64,000 nt of DNA from Streptomyces tauricus (GCF_014650955.1 NZ_BMVY01000011.1:186001-250000), one strand, 5' to 3'. Counted from the first letter of the stretch, positions 49,731 to 58,756 are shown. Translations and numbers: made by a program. The notes: a model not told the origin generated them from the sequence alone.

Positions 49731-50701
49731 CGTGCTGCCTCCTGCTTGGTACGGGAGTTCGCGGCCCGCAGGAAGCCGAAGGACAGGACCAGCGTGACGA
49801 GGGCGATGATCACCGCGGTCGCCGCGGCCGAGTGGATGTCGCCCTTGCGGAAGGCGTCCTGGTACACCTTCATCAGCGGACTCCAGGTCGTGGAGACGGA
49901 GTTGGTGAGGGGCTTGAGCGTGGTCGGCTCGCTGAACACCTGGAGCGTCGCGATGATCGAGAAGAAGAAGGTGAGCACCAGTGAGGGCGCCACCATCGGG
50001 ATCTTGATCCGGATCGCGGTCTGCAGCGGGGTGGCGCCGTCCAGCTTGGCCGCCTCGTACACCTCGGCGGGGATGGCCTGCAGCGCGGTGTAGATGACGA
50101 TCATGTTGAAGCCGGTGCCGCCCCACACCGCGATGTTCGACAGCGCGATGTACAGCGGCCCGCCGTCCAGTAGATCCGGCTGCGGCATGCCCAGTCTGTC
50201 GAGGACGAAGTAGAAGGGGCTGACGTCCGGCAGGTAGAGGAAGCCCCACAGCATCGCCGCGACGACACCGGGGATGGCGTACGGGAGGAAGATCGCGAGC
50301 CGGGTGACCGGTGCGAGGCGCACCCGGTCGGCGTCGAGCATCAGCGCGAAGAGCAGCGCGAGGCCGAGCATCACCGGGACGACGATCGCGCCGTACCCGA
50401 GCACGCGCAGCGCTCCGGCGAGCAGCTCGGGGTCGGTGAGGGAGTCGGTGTAGTTCTCCAGGCCCGCCCAGACTTCCTTCCGGGCCCCGGAACCGAGTCC
50501 CAAACCCTTGACCTGGACCTTGTGCAGGCTGAGCCAGATCGCGTACCCGATGGGCAGTGCGAAGAAGAGGGCGAACAGGATCGTCGCGGGGAGGAGGAAG
50601 AAATAGGGGGCGCTTCGCGCTCGGTCGAGGGTGGTGGTGGGAGACGGGTGGGCGTACGGGGCCCCCTTGACCCCGTACGACCTCCGGCGTGCGCTTGTCA
50701 C
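49727..50701 (-). CDS. Carbohydrate ABC permease (MalF type)
   Basis: First membrane subunit of the importer, 324 residues and six transmembrane helices. The EAA loop is EAAKLDGATPLQTAIRIKIP; the first helix is APYFFLLPATILFALFFALP after a basic N-terminal tail. GTG 50701 overlaps the stop of the binding-protein gene (GTGA), and the 3' end overlaps the second permease gene by 4 bp. The tight overlaps make the order lipoprotein, MalF type, MalG type, LacI one operon. Confidence 0.9.
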   Translation of the reverse strand: MTSARRRSYGVKGAPYAHPSPTTTLDRARSAPYFFLLPATILFALFFALPIGYAIWLSLHKVQVKGLGLGSGARKEVWAGLENYTDSLTDPELLAGALRVLGYGAIVVPVMLGLALLFALMLDADRVRLAPVTRLAIFLPYAIPGVVAAMLWGFLYLPDVSPFYFVLDRLGMPQPDLLDGGPLYIALSNIAVWGGTGFNMIVIYTALQAIPAEVYEAAKLDGATPLQTAIRIKIPMVAPSLVLTFFFSIIATLQVFSEPTTLKPLTNSVSTTWSPLMKVYQDAFRKGDIHSAAATAVIIALVTLVLSFGFLRAANSRTKQEAAR

Positions 50702-52029
50702 TCCGCGACCTCGAAGCCCTGCTTCTCGAGGTCGGCGACGGTCTCGTCCTGCATCTTCGCCAGGGCGGCGCCGAAGTCCGACTTGTTCTTGGCGGCCGAG
50801 CCGAACGCGTCGTTGAACGTGGTGTACGCGACGTTCACGTTCGGGCCCCACGCGGAGGGCGCGGCGGTCTTCGCGATGGCGGAGGCCTGGGTGTAGAAGT
50901 CCGGCTGGTTCGAGAAGTACGCCGGCGGCTCGGTGAAGGCGCCACTGGTCTGCGCGTTCGTGGCGGCCGGGTAGATGCCGCCCTCCTTCGCGAGCGCGGT
51001 CAGCGCCTCGGGGTCCGTGTTCAGCCAGGCGGCGAACTTCGCGGCGGCCGACTTGTGCTGGGAGTCCGTGGTGACGGCCGTGGACGAACCGCCCCAGCTG
51101 CCCGTGACGTTCTCACCGGCGGACCACTGCGGCAGCGGGGCCATCGCCCACTTGCCCTTGGTCTCGGGCGCGGCGGTGGTGAGGGTGCCCGGCGCCCAGA
51201 CCGCGCTGACCCAGGCGATCTGCTTGCCGGTGTTCAGCGCCTTGTTCCAGGACGGCGTGTACATCGGCTGGTTGTCGATGGCGCCCTCCTTGACGAGGCC
51301 GCCCCAGAAGTCGGCGACCTTCTGCGAGGCCGCGTCGTCGATGCCGACCTTCCACTTGTCGCCCTCGGTGGTCCACCACTTGGCACCGGCCTGCTGGGCG
51401 AGCCCGGCGAAGAGCCCGGAGTCGTTGGCGGAGAACGTGGTCAGGTCCGTGCCCGGCGACTTCTTCTTCAGCGCGCGGGCGGTCTCGGCGAACTCCTCCC
51501 AGGTCTTGGGGACTTCGAGGCCGTACTTCTTGAACAGGTCCTGGCGGTAGTAGAACATCATCGGCCCGGAGTCCTGCGGGATCGCGTACACCGCGTCCGA
51601 GCCCAGCGTGGTCTGCTGCCAGACGCCCTCGGCGAACTTGTCCTGCACGCCGTCCACGTCGCCGGCTATGTCGGCGAGCGCGTCATTGCTGACCAGCGTC
51701 GGCAGCGCCTGGTACTCGGCCTGGACCAGGTCCGGGGCCTTCTTGGCCTTGTGCGCGGTGAGGATCTTGGTGACCAGTGTGTCGCCGGACGCCTGCTTCT
51801 TGACCGTGACCGTGATCCGGTCCTTCTTGCCCTGGCCCTTGTTCCACAGGTCGGCGACCTTGTCCATGCCCGGCGTCCAGGACCAGTACGTCAGTGAGAC
51901 CGGCCCCGAGTCGGCCCCGTCGTCTTTGCCGGAGTCGTCGTCCGAGGACCCGCAGGCGGCGAGTGCGGTGGCGCCGAGCGTCACGGCGACCGAGATGGTC
52001 ACGAGGCGACGCAGCTTCGTGTGTGGCAT
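50698..52029 (-). CDS. Sugar-binding lipoprotein of ABC importer
   Basis: Extracellular solute-binding protein of 443 residues (family 1). The lipoprotein signal has the lipobox LAAC at about 23-26, followed by an acidic/Gly-rich tether (GSSDDDSGKDDGADSG). The mature domain begins VSLTYWSWTPGMDKVADLWN and has the usual IPQDSGPMMFYYRQDLFKKY and GIYPAATNA segments. It is the first gene of the importer operon and is probably induced by galacto-oligosaccharides; the LacI operator lies 54 bp upstream of the ATG. Confidence 0.92.
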   Translation of the reverse strand: MPHTKLRRLVTISVAVTLGATALAACGSSDDDSGKDDGADSGPVSLTYWSWTPGMDKVADLWNKGQGKKDRITVTVKKQASGDTLVTKILTAHKAKKAPDLVQAEYQALPTLVSNDALADIAGDVDGVQDKFAEGVWQQTTLGSDAVYAIPQDSGPMMFYYRQDLFKKYGLEVPKTWEEFAETARALKKKSPGTDLTTFSANDSGLFAGLAQQAGAKWWTTEGDKWKVGIDDAASQKVADFWGGLVKEGAIDNQPMYTPSWNKALNTGKQIAWVSAVWAPGTLTTAAPETKGKWAMAPLPQWSAGENVTGSWGGSSTAVTTDSQHKSAAAKFAAWLNTDPEALTALAKEGGIYPAATNAQTSGAFTEPPAYFSNQPDFYTQASAIAKTAAPSAWGPNVNVAYTTFNDAFGSAAKNKSDFGAALAKMQDETVADLEKQGFEVAE

Positions 52030-52082
52030 GGATGTATCTCCCTGACCGTGGTCTCCGCCTGCTGCGGAGGCCTGCCATGCTT

Positions 52083-52098
52083 CTGTGAGCGTTCACAG
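52083..52098. promoter_or_regulatory. LacI-type operator between importer operon and beta-galactosidase gene
   Basis: CTGTGAGCGTTCACAG is palindromic except for one base pair and has the central CG typical of LacI-family sites. It lies 54 bp upstream of the lipoprotein gene and 116 bp upstream of the GH42 gene in the divergent gap 52030-52213, so one repressor could control both directions. Confidence 0.8.
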
Positions 52099-52213
52099 TA
52101 GAGAAACATCCCGGACACTTGTCAATGGTTGTTGCTGTGCGGTTATGTTGGCCTCGCGCCGCTGGCGCTGTGTGTGCACGTTCCCAAATGATCGATTGAC
52201 CGGGAGACATTCC

Positions 52214-54262
52214 ATGCCGGAGACCACCCCCAAGGGCCTCACCGGGCTCGCCTTCGGTGGGGACTACAACCCCGAGCAGTGGCCGGAGGCCGTGTGGCCC
52301 GAGGACGTCCGGCTGATGCGCGAGGCCGGCGTCACGATGGTCAGCGTCGGCATCTTCTCCTGGGCCCTGCTCGAACCCTCGCCGGGCACCTACGACTTCG
52401 GCTGGCTCGACCGCGTACTGGACCTGCTGCACGAGAACGGGATACGCGCCGACCTCGGTACGCCGACGGTCGCGCCGCCCGCCTGGTTCTACCGGGAGCA
52501 TCCCGAGGCGCTGCCGGTGGCCGCCGACGGCACCCGGTACGAGTTCGGTTCGCGCGGCGCGATCTGCCACAGCAACCCGCACTACCGTGCCGCCGCCGCC
52601 AACATCACCACGCGGCTCGCCACCCGCTACGCCGAGCACCCCGCGCTGGCCCTGTGGCACGTCCACAACGAGTACGGGGTCCCCGTCTCGGCCTGCTACT
52701 GCGAGAACTGCGCGGCCCACTTCCGCCGCTGGCTCACCGAGGCCTACGGCACGGCCGGCCCGGACGGTACGGTGCACGCGATCGACGCGGTCAACGAGGC
52801 CTGGGGCACGGCCTTCTGGGGCCAGCGGTACGCGGACCTCGACCAGATCAACCCGCCGCGGCTCACCCCGACGGTCGGCAACCCGGGCCAGGCCCTCGAC
52901 TACAAGCGGTTCGCCGACGCCACCATGCGCGAGAACTTCGTGGCCGAGCGGGACATCCTGCACCGCCTGGCACCCGGCATCCCGGTCACCACGAACTTCA
53001 TGACCGCCCTCAGCCAGTGCGACTCCGTCGACTACTGGGCCTGGGGCCGCGAGGTCGACCTCGTCAGCAACGACCACTACCTGATCACCGACGGCCGCCG
53101 TACGCACGTGAACCTCGCGATGGCCGCCGACCTGACCCGTTCCGTGGCGGGCGGCGCCCCCTGGCTGCTGCTCGAACACTCCACGTCGGGTGTCAACTGG
53201 CAGGCCCGCAACCCCGCGAAGGCGCCCGGCCAGATGGCCCGCAACTCCCTCGCCCATGTGGCCCGCGGCTCCGAGGGCGCGATGTTCTTCCAGTGGCGGC
53301 AGTCACGGCGCGGCGCGGAGAAGTTCCACTCGTCGATGCTGCCGCACGCAGGCACCGACTCGCGGGTGTGGCGCGAGGTGGTCGAACTCGGGGCGTCCGT
53401 CGACTCGCTGAGCGCTGTGCGCGGCACGCGCACGGTGGCCGACGCGGCCGTCCTGTGGGACTGGCACTCCTGGTGGGCGCAGAACCTCGCCTGGCGGCCG
53501 AGCGAGGACCACGACCCGCGCGAGCGCGCCGACGCCTTCTACGAGGCCCTCTACGACCGGCACCTCACCGTCGACTTCGCCCACCCCGAGGCCGACCTGT
53601 CGGGCTATCCGCTGGTCGTGGTCCCGGCCCTCTACCTGATGACGGAAGCCGCCGGACTGAACCTGAAGGAGTACGTCGAGAACGGCGGCACCCTCGTCGT
53701 CTCGTACTTCTCCGGCATCGTCGACGAGCACGACGCCGTGCACGACGGCGCCTACCCCGGCCCGCTGCGGGACGTACTCGGCCTGACCGTCGAGGAGTTC
53801 TCACCGCTCCTCGCCGGCGACCGGGTGCGGCTCACCGGTCCCGACGGCTCCGAACTCGCCGGTGACGTGTGGAGCGAGTTCGTCGTGCCACGCGGTGCCG
53901 AGACCGTGTGGACGTACGCCGACGGGCTCGCCGCCGGGCATCCCGCGGTCACCCGGCACCGGCTCGGGGCGGGGTCCGCGTGGTACGTGTCCACGCGGCT
54001 CGGGGCGCAGGGGCTCGACGCGCTGATCGGGTGGGCCGCCGACGACGCGCGGATCGCTCCGCGGGCCGATCTGCCCCGTGACGTGGAAGTGGTGCGGCGG
54101 GTGGGGGAGTCGGGGGTGTTCCTCTTCGCGGTCAACCACTCGGGGGTGGAGGTCAAGGTGCCGCTCGATGCGCACGGGACGGAGTTGCTGACCGGTGAGC
54201 GGGCCGCGGGGCGGCTCGCGGTGCCGGCGGGGGCCGTACGGGTCGTACGACTCGACGACTGA
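52214..54262 (+). CDS. GH42 beta-galactosidase
   Basis: Family 42 beta-galactosidase of 682 residues, cytoplasmic (no signal peptide), which releases galactose from beta-galactosides and galacto-oligosaccharides. The acid/base glutamate is in LWHVHNEYGVP (about 151), the nucleophile glutamate in WLLLEHSTSGVNW (about 320), and the zinc cluster cysteines in SACYCENC (about 157-164). A-, B- and C-type domains follow as in other GH42 enzymes. ATG 52214 follows GGGAGA at 9 bases. It diverges from the importer operon and precedes a GH53 galactanase gene, so it should degrade imported galactan oligomers. Confidence 0.93.
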   Translation: MPETTPKGLTGLAFGGDYNPEQWPEAVWPEDVRLMREAGVTMVSVGIFSWALLEPSPGTYDFGWLDRVLDLLHENGIRADLGTPTVAPPAWFYREHPEALPVAADGTRYEFGSRGAICHSNPHYRAAAANITTRLATRYAEHPALALWHVHNEYGVPVSACYCENCAAHFRRWLTEAYGTAGPDGTVHAIDAVNEAWGTAFWGQRYADLDQINPPRLTPTVGNPGQALDYKRFADATMRENFVAERDILHRLAPGIPVTTNFMTALSQCDSVDYWAWGREVDLVSNDHYLITDGRRTHVNLAMAADLTRSVAGGAPWLLLEHSTSGVNWQARNPAKAPGQMARNSLAHVARGSEGAMFFQWRQSRRGAEKFHSSMLPHAGTDSRVWREVVELGASVDSLSAVRGTRTVADAAVLWDWHSWWAQNLAWRPSEDHDPRERADAFYEALYDRHLTVDFAHPEADLSGYPLVVVPALYLMTEAAGLNLKEYVENGGTLVVSYFSGIVDEHDAVHDGAYPGPLRDVLGLTVEEFSPLLAGDRVRLTGPDGSELAGDVWSEFVVPRGAETVWTYADGLAAGHPAVTRHRLGAGSAWYVSTRLGAQGLDALIGWAADDARIAPRADLPRDVEVVRRVGESGVFLFAVNHSGVEVKVPLDAHGTELLTGERAAGRLAVPAGAVRVVRLDD

Positions 54263-54331
54263 CCCGACCAGCTGATTTCGCCCCCGCCGCCCTTACCCTT
54301 CCCGTCACTGACTCGGGGGCCAGCCCCCGAA

Positions 54332-54400
54332 CCCCCGCTCCTCAAACGCCGGAGGGGCTAACCACCGGCAGCCCGTCCGGCGTTTGAGGAGAACGGGGGC
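54332..54400. repeat. Inverted pair of GTTTGAGG intergenic elements
   Basis: CTCCTCAAACGCCGGA (54338-54353) and TCCGGCGTTTGAGGAG (54376-54391) are perfect 16-base inverted arms with a 22-base loop, extended by CCCCCG and CGGGGG. The same core occurs singly at 9071. Between the GH42 and GH53 genes it could also act as an attenuator or terminator. Confidence 0.8.
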
Positions 54401-54521
54401 GAGGGGGCGCAGCCCCCATACGTGGACGGGAACGGGTAGGGGCGGCGGGGGCGAGTACAACCCCCCGTCGCCACGCGACGCGGGGTCTCATCCACATCAC
54501 GTCGAAGGGACAACGACGACG

Positions 54522-56090
54522 ATGTTCCATCCAAGACGCACACTCAAGGCCCTGCTGCTCCCACTGGCAGCCGGCCTCGCCCTGACCGTACTGCCCGCGC
54601 AGAGCGCAAACGCGGCCACCACCCTCACCAACCCCGGCTTCGAGTCGAACGGCACAGGCACAGCCACCCCGACCGGCTGGACCACCTACTCGGCCGCGGG
54701 CCAGAGCGCCGCCTCCTTCACCGAGGCCGGCGGCCACAGCGGGAGCCACCGGCTCACGCACTACTCGGCCTCCGCGTACAAGGTGGAGACGTACCAGTAC
54801 CTCTCCGGCCTCACCAACGGCACCTACAAGCTCACCGCCTGGGTCCGCTCGGGCGGCGGCCAGAACTCCGCCTATCTCGCGCTCAAGAACTGCGGGAGCG
54901 CGGAGCAGCGCACCGACATCCCCGTCTCGTCCAGCGGCTGGCTGCGGATCGTCACCTCCATAGCCGTGACGAACAACCAGTGCACGATCAGCGTCACCTC
55001 CGACGCCAAGGCCGGCAACTGGGTCAATGTCGACGACCTGACCTTCGCGCCGGGCTCGACAGGCCTGTCCGTCAAGGGTTCTGACGTGTCGTCACTCGCC
55101 AAGAGCGAGGCCAAGGGCGGCGTCTACAAGAACAGTTCCGGCACCACGGGCGACGCGCTCGCCATCCTCAAGTCCGCCGGGCAGAACTACGCGCGCCTCA
55201 AGGTGTGGGTGAACCCCGCCGACGGCTACAACAACAAGGCGCGCGTCCTCGCGATCGCCAAGCGCGTCAAGGCACAGGGCATGAAGCTCCTCGTCGACTT
55301 CCACTACTCGGACACCTGGGCCGACCCGGGCGCCCAGTCCAAGCCGGCCGCCTGGTCGGGACACACCTACAGCCAGCTGAAGACGGACGTCTACCACCAC
55401 ACGTACGACGTGCTGAACGCCCTGAAGGCCCAGGGCACCACCGCCGACATGGTGCAGGTCGGCAACGAGATCAACGGCGGCATGCTCTGGAACGAGGGCT
55501 CCACCTCGAACTGGTCGCAGCTCGCCGGTCTGCTCAACTCGGGCTACGACGCGGTCAAGGCCGTCAACTCGGGTACGGCCGTGGCGATCCACCTCGCCAA
55601 GGGCGGTGATCTGGCCGGCACCCGCTGGTGGTTCGACAGCGCCGTGTCCAACGGCGTGAAGTTCGACGTCATCGGGCTGTCCTACTACGGCTACTGGCAC
55701 GGCACGCTCGCCGACTTCCAGACGACCCTGGACGACGCGGCGTCCCGTTACGGCAAGCCGGTGTACCTCGCCGAGACGGCCTACCCCTTCCGGCTGGACA
55801 GCAAGGACACCCACGAGAACATCATCGACCTCGCGAGCGAACTCGTCCCCGGCTACGCCGCCTCGACGGCCGGCCAGACCCAGTGGATGAAGGACGTGGC
55901 GAGCATCGTGGAGGCCGTCCCGAACGGCCGCGGCCTCGGCATCTTCTACTGGGAGTCCACCTGGACCGCGGTGACCGGCAACGGCTGGGACCCGGCGGAC
56001 CCCTCGTCCGGCAACGGCTGGGAGAACCAGGCCCTGTTCGGCTACGACGACAGGGCGCTGCCGGCGATGGCGTGGTTCAGCCACCGGTGA
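54522..56090 (+). CDS. Secreted GH53 endo-beta-1,4-galactanase
   Basis: Extracellular arabinogalactan endo-1,4-beta-galactosidase of 522 residues. A signal peptide (about 1-31, cleavage after SANA) is followed by an N-terminal beta-sandwich domain (about 33-180, LTNPGFESNGTGTATPTGW) resembling CBM61-type galactan-binding modules. The GH53 barrel follows from about 185: GSDVSSLAKSEAKGG, RLKVWVNPADGYNN, LLVDFHYSDTWADPG, acid glutamate in QVGNEINGGMLW (about 313) and nucleophile glutamate in VYLAETAYPF (about 416). ATG 54522 is the start; GAAGGGA is a rather distant ribosome binding site. It pairs with GH42 and the importer to use plant galactan. Confidence 0.92.
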   Translation: MFHPRRTLKALLLPLAAGLALTVLPAQSANAATTLTNPGFESNGTGTATPTGWTTYSAAGQSAASFTEAGGHSGSHRLTHYSASAYKVETYQYLSGLTNGTYKLTAWVRSGGGQNSAYLALKNCGSAEQRTDIPVSSSGWLRIVTSIAVTNNQCTISVTSDAKAGNWVNVDDLTFAPGSTGLSVKGSDVSSLAKSEAKGGVYKNSSGTTGDALAILKSAGQNYARLKVWVNPADGYNNKARVLAIAKRVKAQGMKLLVDFHYSDTWADPGAQSKPAAWSGHTYSQLKTDVYHHTYDVLNALKAQGTTADMVQVGNEINGGMLWNEGSTSNWSQLAGLLNSGYDAVKAVNSGTAVAIHLAKGGDLAGTRWWFDSAVSNGVKFDVIGLSYYGYWHGTLADFQTTLDDAASRYGKPVYLAETAYPFRLDSKDTHENIIDLASELVPGYAASTAGQTQWMKDVASIVEAVPNGRGLGIFYWESTWTAVTGNGWDPADPSSGNGWENQALFGYDDRALPAMAWFSHR

Positions 56091-56109
56091 CGGCCCGGAC
56101 GTGAGCAAC

Positions 56110-56144
56110 GGGGTGGGGCGGAGACGGGCGGCCGTTCCCACCCC
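56110..56144. terminator. Bidirectional hairpin terminator
   Basis: GGGGTGGG (56110-56117) and CCCACCCC (56137-56144) can pair between the convergent galactanase and acyl-CoA synthetase genes. Confidence 0.5.
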
Positions 56145-56160
56145 ACCCCTACCGCTCCCG

Positions 56161-57672
56161 TCAGTCCCGCCAGAACGGCTCCCGCAGCTTGAACTTCTGC
56201 AGCTTCCCGGTCGCCGTGCGCGGCAGCGACTCCACGAAGTCGACCCGCTTGGGTGTCTTGAAACCGGCGAGCCGCGTACGGCAGTGGGCGATCAGCTCCT
56301 CGGCGGTGACCCCGGATCCGTCCGTCACCACGAGCGCGGTCACCAGCTCGCCCCACCTGGCGTCCGGAATGCCGATCACCGCCACCTCACGCACCGCGGG
56401 ATGCGAGGTGATGACGTCCTCCACCTCGATCGACGAGACGTTCTCGCCGCCGGAGATGATGACGTCCTTCTTGCGGTCGGAGATCACCAAGTACCCCTCG
56501 TCGTCGAGGTATCCGCCGTCCCCGGTGTGGAACCAGCCGCCCTCCTGGGCCTTCGCCGTCTCCTCGGGCTGCTCCCAGTAGCCGTCCAGGTTGTGGTTGG
56601 ACGCGGTCAGCACCTCGCCGTCCACGTCGACGTCGACGCGCACGCCGAGCGCGGGCACCCCGGCCCGCCCGAGCCTGCGGGCCCGTTCGGCGGGTGCCAG
56701 GTCGTCCCACTCCGCGCGGCCCCGGTTGACCGTGACGAGGGGCGAGGTCTCGGTGAGCCCGTAGATCTGGATGAACTCCCAGCCCAGTTCGACCGTCACA
56801 CGCTCGATCGTGCGGGTCGGCGGCGGCGCGCCCGCGCAGACGATACGCACCCGGTCGCGGCCGGGGATGTCGCCCTGCCAGTCGGCGGCGGCGTCGAGCA
56901 CGGCGTTCAGGACGGCGGGCGCCGCGCACATCAGGGTGACGCCGTGCCGCTCGACGCGGCGCAGGATCTCGGCCCCGTCGATCTGCCGGAGCACGATGTG
57001 CCGGCCGCCGACACCCGTGACGCCGTACGGCATGCCCCAGCCGTTCGCGTGGAACATCGGGAGCGTGTGCAGATAGACGTCACGGTCGCTGATCGTGGTG
57101 TGCAGGCCGAACACGGTCGCGTTCAGCCACAGATTGCGGTGGGTGAGCTGAACTCCCTTGGGGCGGGCGGTCGTTCCGGAGGTGTAGTTGACGCTGGCCG
57201 TCGCGCCCTCGTCGGGCTCCGCCCAGTCGCGCGGTGCGACGCCGTGCAGGAAGAGATCGTCGTCGTCGCCGAGGACGAACGTGTGCTTGACGTCGAGGGT
57301 GTCGAGCACGTCCGCGCAGGAGGCGTCCGCGTACACGACCGAGGCGCCGGAGTGCCGGACGATGTAGTCGATCTCCGACGGGGTGAGCCGGAAGTTCACC
57401 GGTACGAGGACGCGCCCCCAGCCGGAGACGCCGAAGAACGAGGTCAGCAGGCGCGCCGAGTTCTGTGAGATCACCGCGACCCGGCCGCCCACCGGCACGT
57501 CCAACGCGTCGAGCCTGGCCGCCTGCGCGCGGGCCAGCGCCGCCAGCTCCCGGTAGGTGAGCTCGCCGAGGCTCGGCCCCGGCTGTTCCGGTTCGTCGAC
57601 GACCGCGACGCGGTCCGGGTAGACATGGGCCGCGCGGTCGAGGAAGTCACGGACGGTCAGCGGGTAGTACAC
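56161..57672 (-). CDS. Long-chain-type acyl-CoA synthetase (AMP-binding)
   Basis: Adenylate-forming acyl-CoA ligase of 503 residues. The P-loop-like motif is NYTSGTTARPKGVQLTH, the A4/A5 region contains IYGLTETSPLVTVNRGR, and the hinge/A8 core is GWFHTGDGGYLDDEGYLVIS followed by DRKKDVIISGGENVSSIEVE. The A10 lysine is in RTATGKLQKFKLRE. GTG 57672 has GGAGG seven bases upstream. It is divergent from a SnoaL-like gene by 144 bp. The acyl substrate (fatty, aromatic or dicarboxylic) is not clear from sequence. Confidence 0.92.
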   Translation of the reverse strand: MYYPLTVRDFLDRAAHVYPDRVAVVDEPEQPGPSLGELTYRELAALARAQAARLDALDVPVGGRVAVISQNSARLLTSFFGVSGWGRVLVPVNFRLTPSEIDYIVRHSGASVVYADASCADVLDTLDVKHTFVLGDDDDLFLHGVAPRDWAEPDEGATASVNYTSGTTARPKGVQLTHRNLWLNATVFGLHTTISDRDVYLHTLPMFHANGWGMPYGVTGVGGRHIVLRQIDGAEILRRVERHGVTLMCAAPAVLNAVLDAAADWQGDIPGRDRVRIVCAGAPPPTRTIERVTVELGWEFIQIYGLTETSPLVTVNRGRAEWDDLAPAERARRLGRAGVPALGVRVDVDVDGEVLTASNHNLDGYWEQPEETAKAQEGGWFHTGDGGYLDDEGYLVISDRKKDVIISGGENVSSIEVEDVITSHPAVREVAVIGIPDARWGELVTALVVTDGSGVTAEELIAHCRTRLAGFKTPKRVDFVESLPRTATGKLQKFKLREPFWRD

Positions 57673-57816
57673 GACAGCACCTCCGGTTCGGTGGTTCCTT
57701 CCTACCTCTCCAGGCCGCCCGTGTACCCCCGTGGACCCGTTGCGGGTTGACGGACCGGGAGAGTAGTGTCCGACACACCTATTCAACGTATTGAGTATGA
57801 GAGCGAGAGGTGGAAG

Positions 57817-58215
57817 ATGACGCATCCCTTCCGCAAGGCGGTCGAGGACGGCGACCACGCGGCCGTCGTCGACCTGCTCTCCGAGGACGTCGTGTTCACC
57901 AGCCCGGTGGTCTTCAAGCCGTACGCCGGAAAGGCGATCACCTCCGCGATCCTGGGCGCGGTCATCCAGGTCCTCGAGGACTTCCACTACGTCCGCGAGG
58001 TCGCGGACCCCGGCGGCCGAGACCTCGTCCTCGTCTTCGAGGCGCGGGTGGGGGACCGTGCCCTCCAGGGCTGCGACATCCTGCACTTCGACGAGGAGGG
58101 CCGAATCGACGACCTCACCGTGATGGTCCGCCCCCTGTCGGCCGCCCAGGCGCTCCAGGCGGCGATGGCGGCCCGCTTCGACGCCATCGCCGAGGAGGCC
58201 TCGGGCGCCTCCTGA
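57817..58215 (+). CDS. SnoaL/NTF2-like protein
   Basis: NTF2-fold protein of 132 residues, of the type that includes polyketide cyclases and ketosteroid isomerases. The core is RKAVEDGDHAAVVDLLSEDV and VFTSPVVFKPYAGKAI, with GCDILHFDEEGRIDDLTVMV before the last helix. ATG 57817 has GAGAGG twelve bases and GTGGA six bases upstream; an in-frame GTG at 57766 (17 residues earlier) follows GGGAGAG and is possible. An imperfect palindrome ATTCAA/TTGAGT (57781-57796) lies in the divergent gap. It may work with the acyl-CoA ligase on the other strand; this is inference. Confidence 0.8.
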   Translation: MTHPFRKAVEDGDHAAVVDLLSEDVVFTSPVVFKPYAGKAITSAILGAVIQVLEDFHYVREVADPGGRDLVLVFEARVGDRALQGCDILHFDEEGRIDDLTVMVRPLSAAQALQAAMAARFDAIAEEASGAS

Positions 58216-58233
58216 CCGGCACCGGCGGTTAGC

Positions 58234-58258
58234 CTGATCTCCGGCCCGAGATCAGGAG
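58234..58258 (+). promoter_or_regulatory. Hairpin overlapping the crcB ribosome binding site
   Basis: CTGATCTC (58234-58241) pairs perfectly with GAGATCAG (58248-58255); its 3' arm ends within AGGAG (58254-58258), the binding site nine bases before the first crcB ATG. The short 52-bp gap contains nothing else; I do not find the fluoride-riboswitch consensus. Confidence 0.5.
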
Positions 58259-58267
58259 ACACGGCGC

Positions 58268-58756
58268 ATGACCAGCCCCTACCAGGAGACGGTGGACGAA
58301 CCGCCGGAACCCGGCGCGCCCGCCCGGCGCACGCCGCTGTGGCGGGGGCAGGGGCCGGCCCTGGCGGTCGTCGCGGTCGGCGGCGCGGCCGGGGCGTCGG
58401 CGCGCTACGGAGCCGCACTGCTCTGGCCCGCGCGGACGGGCGGCTTCCCGTGGACCACGTTCGGGGTCAATGTCGTCGGCTGCTTCGTGATCGGCGTCTT
58501 CATGGTCCTGATCACCGAGGTGTGGACGCCCCACCCGCTGGTGCGCCCCTTCTTCGGCACCGGGGTGCTGGGCGGCTTCACCACCTTCTCGACGTACGCC
58601 GTCGACATCCAGCGGCTGATGGACGAGGGCCACCCCCGCACCGCCCTCGCCTATCTCGCGGCCACCCTCTTCGCGGCCCTCGCGGCGGTGTGCCTGGCCG
58701 TGATGCTGACGCGCCGGGCGGCGGCCCGGTGGAGCGCGGGGCGGGAGCCGTCATGA
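58268..58756 (+). CDS. crcB: CrcB fluoride channel, first subunit
   Basis: Fluc/CrcB fluoride exporter subunit of 162 residues with four transmembrane helices after a 29-residue cytoplasmic-type N-terminal tail. Conserved elements are GGAAGASARYG in helix 1, TTFGVNVVGCFVIGVF (with the helix-break asparagine) in helix 2, and GVLGGFTTFSTYAVD in helix 3, where the phenylalanine and threonine line the pore. The second subunit gene overlaps it by ATGA. Two-gene pairs form antiparallel heterodimers. Confidence 0.93.
   Translation: MTSPYQETVDEPPEPGAPARRTPLWRGQGPALAVVAVGGAAGASARYGAALLWPARTGGFPWTTFGVNVVGCFVIGVFMVLITEVWTPHPLVRPFFGTGVLGGFTTFSTYAVDIQRLMDEGHPRTALAYLAATLFAALAAVCLAVMLTRRAAARWSAGREPS

Noticed and set aside
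54384..54521. N-terminal extension of the galactanase
   Set aside because: The frame is open upstream, but only the ATG at 54522 gives a normal signal peptide; the upstream part lies in the dispersed repeat.
57781..57796. Operator ATTCAA/TTGAGT between acyl-CoA ligase and SnoaL-like genes
   Set aside because: Only five of eight pairs match and no regulator gene is adjacent, so it is mentioned but not listed as a feature.
58216..58267. Fluoride riboswitch before crcB
   Set aside because: Only a simple 8-bp hairpin is present; the conserved pseudoknot sequence of the crcB motif is not seen and the gap is too short.
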